Of a DNA stretch of 64,000 nt, positions 58,121 to 64,000 are shown one piece after another. The position numbers were made by a program, and so were the translations under genes. The notes beneath the pieces are model-generated. The model saw nothing but the letters and a program-made list of their open reading frames with translations. It was not told the origin of the DNA and did not search any database. Source of the DNA: Bactrocera neohumeralis (taxonomy: Eukaryota > Arthropoda > Insecta > Diptera > Tephritidae); NCBI RefSeq assembly GCF_024586455.1, contig NC_065923.1, positions 2,669,501-2,733,500 of the forward strand. The letters are read 5' to 3'. Within the stretch, counting starts at the first letter, position 1; each line of letters begins with the position of its first letter.

Positions 58121-61100
58121 CAAGCATATAAAAATATATGTCAGCTACGAGTTAAAAAAAAGTAATATATATTATTTTTCAATGGTTTTCACAGTTAAGA
58201 GATAATATTTTGAATTCAGTATGTCTGATAGGCTCTTCATAAAAAATTTATTTTTTGCAACATGCGGTGGATATTAACAAAACACAGCAGCCGGTGAAGT
58301 ATAAATAGTTTACTTGACAAGTTCTAACATTATTTTTTGTATTTTACTTTACTTTATATAATAAAAAATATACGAGGTAAAACACACACATGAAACAATT
58401 TTCAGAAAATTTAATTATTTGAGGTGAAAATCATAACACAATGCCAACTCTCAGTAAAAACATTTATATATTTGAGTTAATTAAAGCAAATGAAAGAAAT
58501 TGCAAGTATTTCTAGCCAACATTGCTTTTTAATAGTCAATTGGAAATAATTATAAAAACTTTTAACTGTTAAGAGCTTAAAATGGAATGTTTCCAAAATA
58601 TATACATACATATGTATATAACTATACTATTTAAAAGAAAAAAATTGCTAATATATTTTCTAACAGTGTTTACTTTCAAAACCATTTTTGCTTTTAAGCA
58701 CTAACCACAATTTAATAAAGGACCAAATTCGATTGTGTACATTAAAAATTGCCACTGGTGTCACAGTATTTAATGAACTTCACGCAAAAACTGGTTAACT
58801 TTCCACGTTCGGACCAGCTTCCAAGCCAAGCATTTCAAAAGCAGATTTTCTATGTCTTTTTTGCAAAAACCTGGCATTCTATTTGTTTGTCGTCAATATG
58901 TTGGAGCAGTTTTGTCGTTCTATGCCCGCCATTTATGTACTCGCTTGTACAATATTTAGGAAAACGGAAATGCTTTCAGTAGTAAGTAGCCTAAAAGGGC
59001 CGGAGTGCATATCCTGTAGGGAATGCTGATGAAATACGAAATAGAAAAAAATGTTTATGAAATGTAAGAAAACATTTCAGGCATTTGCTATATTGAAATA
59101 TATGAATTTTAGATTAGTTTCGAATTTTCGAAAATGCTCTAAAAAGTTTACCCTGTAGGAGCAGCGGCGTAAATATGAATTAACAAACAATTACATCTCA
59201 ATAACTTTGCTACAGACTCGGTTTATTGTTATATACGAGTTTAATGTTAATTTCGAATTTTCGAATATAATAAACCACCTTAGAAATCTGCTTATCTATT
59301 ACCGAAAGGCATTTCTTTCTCCAATAAAAACAAAATATTATAAAATAGCAACACATTTTTGAATTTTGAGGAACTTTAAACCGAAAATATTTCTCGCGGG
59401 GCACGCGACTACTTGTTATGTATGTAGTACATGACTAAAGCTCCCACACACACATACAAAAAAATTTTGCTACTATTGTACTGCTGAGTGCACAAAGTTC
59501 ATACATTGTTGCCGTTGCTCTGTTTATTTTTCGCTGCAACAACAAAAAACGTACAAAACAGCAAACTTTTTACAACTCTAAAAGCGGCCTTAGGCCTAAA
59601 AGTCCCTACTTTGTATGAGTTCAAGCAAAAGCTGGCATTGAAATTGAATTTGCTCGGCGTTGTGGGAGCTGACGCTGTGATAGCACTTGCAACAGTTGGG
59701 CCAGGGAACGAGGCTTAACGGTATTGTTTTAAGCCAAAAAACAATTTAAACTGCAAAGTTTCACGCAGAGGCTTTTATGCCTGCCACTCCGGTTACACAA
59801 CTACATCTACGTATAAAAATATATGCAACACTAAGCGTTTGTATGTGTGTTCGTTTGGTGTGCACTTGTGTGCCATGCAGCACAGGCCGACCACAGTCAT
59901 GGTTTGTTGACAATTTTGCGTGCTTTTATGCGGGTGACGCCTTACTTTAGTGCTCGCATATTGAAGAACTGCGGTCAGTTGGTTGAAACTTTGGCAAATT
60001 GCAGTGCACTGAGGGCAAAAAAAAAAACGGAAAGGTATAAATTTGTTTGCGACACTGCACTGGCCGTAAGCTGTGCTGCAAACAAGAAAAATTGGGGGAA
60101 CAGCTGGTTTGCCCAAGCATCGAGTTACGTTCGCATCAAGAAGTATGCTGACATGTATGGGCTTAGTACATAAATACTTAAATAAGCAAACATAACTACA
60201 AGCACATAAGTAAATATAAGAAAATCCTTTTTGCTAATAGCAACTTTTGCATTATTTGCTGGACACTGCATTGTTTGGAAATCGAATTTAATAAACTCAA
60301 TCAAAATATTTCAAAATGGAATTAACGGTTAATATATTTTCAAGGCTTATTTAGCTTTCTGGCATAAAATTCACGAAGTCGTAAGATTTTAATAGCTCGT
60401 GAGAATAAAAGTTATTTGGCGTCAAGCGTCAGCCTTGGTATTATTTTCAAAGCACAGTCTGAATGGACTGGAAAAATGTTTATTGTTGTAGAGTGCGTCA
60501 ATTCATTGCTAATTGTAACGGGCGTAGGAAACTTATTTGCGTTTTTTTGGAAAACTTTTCTGAAATTATTTTCTACTAATTTAATTGGACATAACCCTTA
60601 AATGACGTGGGATACTATGATCGCTTTCTTCCGGCTTTTAGAGATTCAAAGGCATACATATACTTCGAGGTATAGAGATTCTTGTCTTGCAAGGCATAGT
60701 CTGATTAGTGTTTTCTGTATTTGTGGGCGATGTTTTGAATGTTCTGATACATACCAAAGCATTCACCTACATTCTAGAGGTCTGACGCAAGTATGGGAAA
60801 GTGGCAACAATTAAGATATTTTTTGAATTTCCACTTATTTTCCTCATGATACCACCGTTTTGAAATGGTAATGCCATATTGAAAGTTTTATAAGTTTATC
60901 TTGTATTGTTGAAGATGTTTCACTTTCCTAAGCGAAATACGGGATAAAAGAGAATAATTTAAATAGCAATAGACCCTCTCAAGTTTCCTGAAAAATCGTC
61001 GAATACTATATGTTGACAGCCAACCAGGCAACAGCTGTTTTGGTTGGTGTGAATATGACTAGTCGTTAAAGTAACTAAAATTATTCTTTATATCAAGAAA

Positions 61101-63239
61101 TCTAGTATTTTTGCTTCACAAACTAACAAGGTAATCGAAAAGATTTTGAAATTTGTATTTGGAAATAACTTTGTTAACCTTAGTAAAGTATGTTACTACT
61201 TCGTGAATCATTGACACACTTTTGTTGTTTAAATTTGTCAGGAAATTGTAGATGGAAATAAGACTTCTGAAATTTTGACCGGAAGAGATTAATTAAAGCA
61301 TAATGTAAAGACACATATTTTTGAAAATTTCACCAGACGTTGAATTTTAAATATTAAAGTACAACACTAAAACCAAAAAACGAAATATTTGACTTCGTAC
61401 CGTAGCTCTCAATAAAATTAAATTGTATAGATGAATAAAATCTTTTGCTATTCAAGAACAAAACAAACGATTTCAACGTTGGTTTCGAGTGCCCGAGGCA
61501 AACTGAAATAGTCAGAATATGCTGCCAGAAAAACATATAAATGAAATAATATATTGGCTATATGAGCAATCTTTCAAAGCAGAGGCGTTTGTTCACACTG
61601 AAGTGTCACACCAAAACTACTGTTATCCATATAATACTTGTATATACCAACGTCTATTTGGCAGTTTAATAAACGCAAAATAAACACGAAGAGCAGCCGG
61701 CCTTATATGGGTGTGCGGGTGTGCTGTATTTGTATGACACTTGTGGCTGTCAATGGCTATGTGACTGCAGGATAGTAAAATTTAAGCCCAACTTACCAAC
61801 CCAGCAGCTCGCCAACGCTCTTCAATCGGGTGGCTGTCTGCAATTCAATTGAAGTCGCATTGAATCAATAACTGTACAAATATAATTCAACTACACCAGA
61901 CCGCATGGGATATCATATACTTAGCGGGAGCAAGTGGTGAAAACAATATTTTTTGGACAGCCAAAACTACAGCACACAGCTTCGTTGTAGTGGAGCATAT
62001 TGTGCACTTGTATTAGCTTTCACTTCTAGTTACTTTTTCCGCTTTTTTCGAATCTAATTTCGGTGTTCGATTTTCAATTTTGTGTTCAAGAGGCCGTGCT
62101 ATGGCCAGCCAGCGACAGCGCTGCTTAATATTTTCGGTCACTTTGGCCGAATTTTGCGGTCAGTGTGCAGAAAAGACCGAGCAGCAGTGGCCAAACCAGA
62201 GAAGAAAACTTATAAATATATTAACGACTACATGAAAGTAAGGTCAGTCGGGGCATAAAAGTAGAAAATTGCACGACGGCATAAAGAAGGGCACACAATA
62301 TTAAAAAGGGGAAAACTGGCACATATGCCTGGGGAAAATTAGGCCAACTCAATGCTGCTGCCAAGTACAGCAAGTGGCCGACTCACTGTCGGCTGGTCGG
62401 CTTGTAGGCTATTTAGTCTGCTACATTTGATACTACACACAAACATGAGTGTGTGTCTATGTGCACTTGTGTGTAAGCTTCAAAAGCAGCTTGCTGCTCG
62501 GTTTTTATTTCACCGGAACTATTGTACAAATGGTTGGCTTTTTGGGAACTTGTGTGTTTTCTGGCTAATAAAGGAGATGTAGAGCACTCAGTGAAAAGAT
62601 ACTAAGACCAGTATGTTGTTGCACATTTACAACAGTGAACCTTTTATTGTGTGCTAATTAGACTGAATTCCCAAGCTAATGGTGTGTAGGGCTCGAGTGA
62701 AGTATTGGAGTGCTAATAAATTGAAAATGAACCGATGATCCAGCAAATTTGGCAGAAAGTGGAGTTCCGATTTTGAATTTTCAATGAAATCATTTGCTAT
62801 CGTTTGGTGCCTCATATCAGCTGAACATTCAGTGATGTCTCCATTTCGCATAAATCTGTTTGAATCGGTTAGGAAAGAATGTAAGTAAGATCAACTAAAT
62901 TGAGCTTCTTAGTTATGATTTTTGGTTTCGTATTTGTGCAAGAGGGTCGATAATGCACTGACAACGAACAATGTCCAAGACGGTCATAAAATATTCTCAA
63001 GGCATTTCTCATATCAAGAAGGTATAGAAAGGATAGAGCATTAAACATTCACCTAATTTAAATTTTTTTCAGAAATATAACAGAAGGACTTAAAATTGTT
63101 AATTTTTTTCCTGGGTATAAGAGTTTTGTGAAAAACATAAATTTTAGCAAGACTCTTTGTATAAATTTATATAAAAGATTCTGAGATATTCAATTGAAAA
63201 TCTGCAGATACTCTTTCTCAATTAGATGCTAAACATTTA
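58121..63239. other. long AT-rich non-coding spacer
   Basis: No recognised gene or transposon. Frames 59488-59718, 59847-60173, 60416-60601 and 60602-60814 are open but have no domain or homology that I recognise. Nothing else can be supported. Confidence 0.5.
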
Positions 63240-63500
63240 TGAATACCGCCGGTATTGGACAACTAAAGCATATCGCTGCAGTACTAACTGAATGATCGCA
63301 ATCAATTGCTTGTGTTGAAAGCTTTTTCATTTAACAAGTTATTGCTACAATCTCTAAAGAAATTGTTCAGATCGGATGACAGAACATGCTGTCATATATA
63401 CTGACCGATAAAACACAGAAAGAGAATTTTTATTCCCATTCTTAGCATCAAAAATGCACCTGACAAGGGTATTTAAATTTTGCTGCAGCCGAAAGTAACG
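63240..63500 (+). mobile_element. interspersed element, family T, fragment 5
   Basis: Recognisable phrases are ACTGAATGATCGCAATCAATTG, AAGAAATTGTTCAGATCGGATG, ACTGACCGATAAAACACAG and a right end ACCTGACAAGGGTATTTAAA followed by GCTGCAGCCGAAAGTAACG (63482-63500). The orientation is the same as 23630-24249. The left boundary is approximate. Poly(T) follows the right end. Confidence 0.65.
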
Positions 63501-64000
63501 TTTTTTTTTGTATAATTTGTTTTAGAAAATTCCATTATTTTTTAAATGGAAAAGGTAAAAAAAAAATTAAAAAATCGATGTTTTAAATTTTTTGGAAAAA
63601 AACGCGATTTTCGCTGATATCTGAAGAACAAATTTTTTACTAAGCAAGACAATTCGTTAGGAAACTCATTCAAATATTTCTTTACCCAGAAAGGTATTCA
63701 AAAGCAAAGCTTCTCAATTTGGGTCTTCTGGATCTCTTCTCATCAACACTATGAGATTACCATTGCGTAATGTGCGGAACATCGCAACTGAAATAACAAA
63801 TATTTCCCTCAAATACTTATATCAGCCAGCAGCTGCAATCAGAGCGCTTGCCACATAAGTAGTGCCTATGAATGCGTACATACAATATCGCAGTAAACGC
63901 TCATTCAATTGCTATGATAAATACGGCGCCTTTGCATTTTTTTTTAAATTTTCATGTCATGGATGCTGGGATATGCGAATGATGGTGAGCAAATGGCTGC
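63501..64000. other. AT-rich window end, nothing recognised
   Basis: Poly(A)/poly(T)-rich DNA followed by mixed sequence. I see no feature. Confidence 0.5.

Noticed and set aside
59488..60173. 76-aa and 108-aa frames on the plus strand
   Set aside because: No recognisable domain. The N-terminal hydrophobic stretch at 59488 could mimic a signal peptide but lacks supporting context.
1..64000. CRISPR array, tRNA or rRNA genes, bacterial-type operons or promoters
   Set aside because: No regular direct repeats with unique spacers, no cloverleaf-compatible sequence found by eye, and the content is clearly insect genomic DNA.

Overview
This 64 kb window looks like gene-poor, AT-rich genomic DNA from a higher fly, most likely a tephritid fruit fly. 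The evidence is its transposon fauna and texture: RTE-type non-LTR elements with a craniofacial-development-protein-2-like endonuclease, several mariners, a BEL/Pao gag remnant, two families of non-coding interspersed repeats of a kind I associate with tephritid and muscoid flies, and many short (CA)n/(TG)n microsatellites. The genus is an inference from memory of these repeats, not a search. I found no convincing host protein-coding exon, tRNA, rRNA or CRISPR array. The window is probably intergenic or inside a very large intron.

Layout. 1-1893: decayed, 5'-truncated RTE copy (minus strand) running off the left edge. 2285-2690: array of the palindrome AAACTCGAGTTT and variants. 2.7-10.2 kb: non-coding DNA with two GC-richer, CA-rich islands. 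10229-11306 and 11711-12018: two copies of a non-coding element (family D) with subterminal inverted repeats, a GGAC microsatellite and a 3' hairpin. 12019-c.12800: broken mariner. 12880-13055: fragment of a second non-coding family (family T, ending in a CTTCGGTGCAGCCGAAG-type palindrome). 13.1-17.5 kb: non-coding. 17533-20451: RTE insertion with a perfect 12-bp target-site duplication and complete-looking ends but a deleted reverse-transcriptase core. 20556-20700: phased ACTAGT pairs. 20.8-23.6 kb: very AT-rich. 23630-24249: family T. 26877-27348: mariner remnant. 30577-30747: Tc1-type MITE with TA duplication. 31900-32105: family T. 33193-33702: third RTE fragment. 37360-38290: family T copy split by an internally deleted mariner (37528-38060). 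41130-41520: c.120-bp tandem repeat marked by GGTGGCAAC. 44540-45450: undetermined poly(A/T)-rich sequence. 51540-52610: BEL/Pao gag zinc-knuckle remnant and unidentified coding-like sequence. 57203-58120: third family D copy. 63240-63500: fifth family T copy.

How the parts relate. No recognised element here looks autonomous. Three mariners and two RTE copies carry internal deletions that remove catalytic blocks while often sparing the ends or the DNA-binding/endonuclease part. The most informative object is the RTE insertion at 17545-20439: complete ends plus a perfect target duplication with a missing RT core suggest a non-autonomous copy mobilised in trans. The least explained structures are the AAACTCGAGTTT array, the helically phased ACTAGT pairs, and the GGTGGCAAC tandem repeat.
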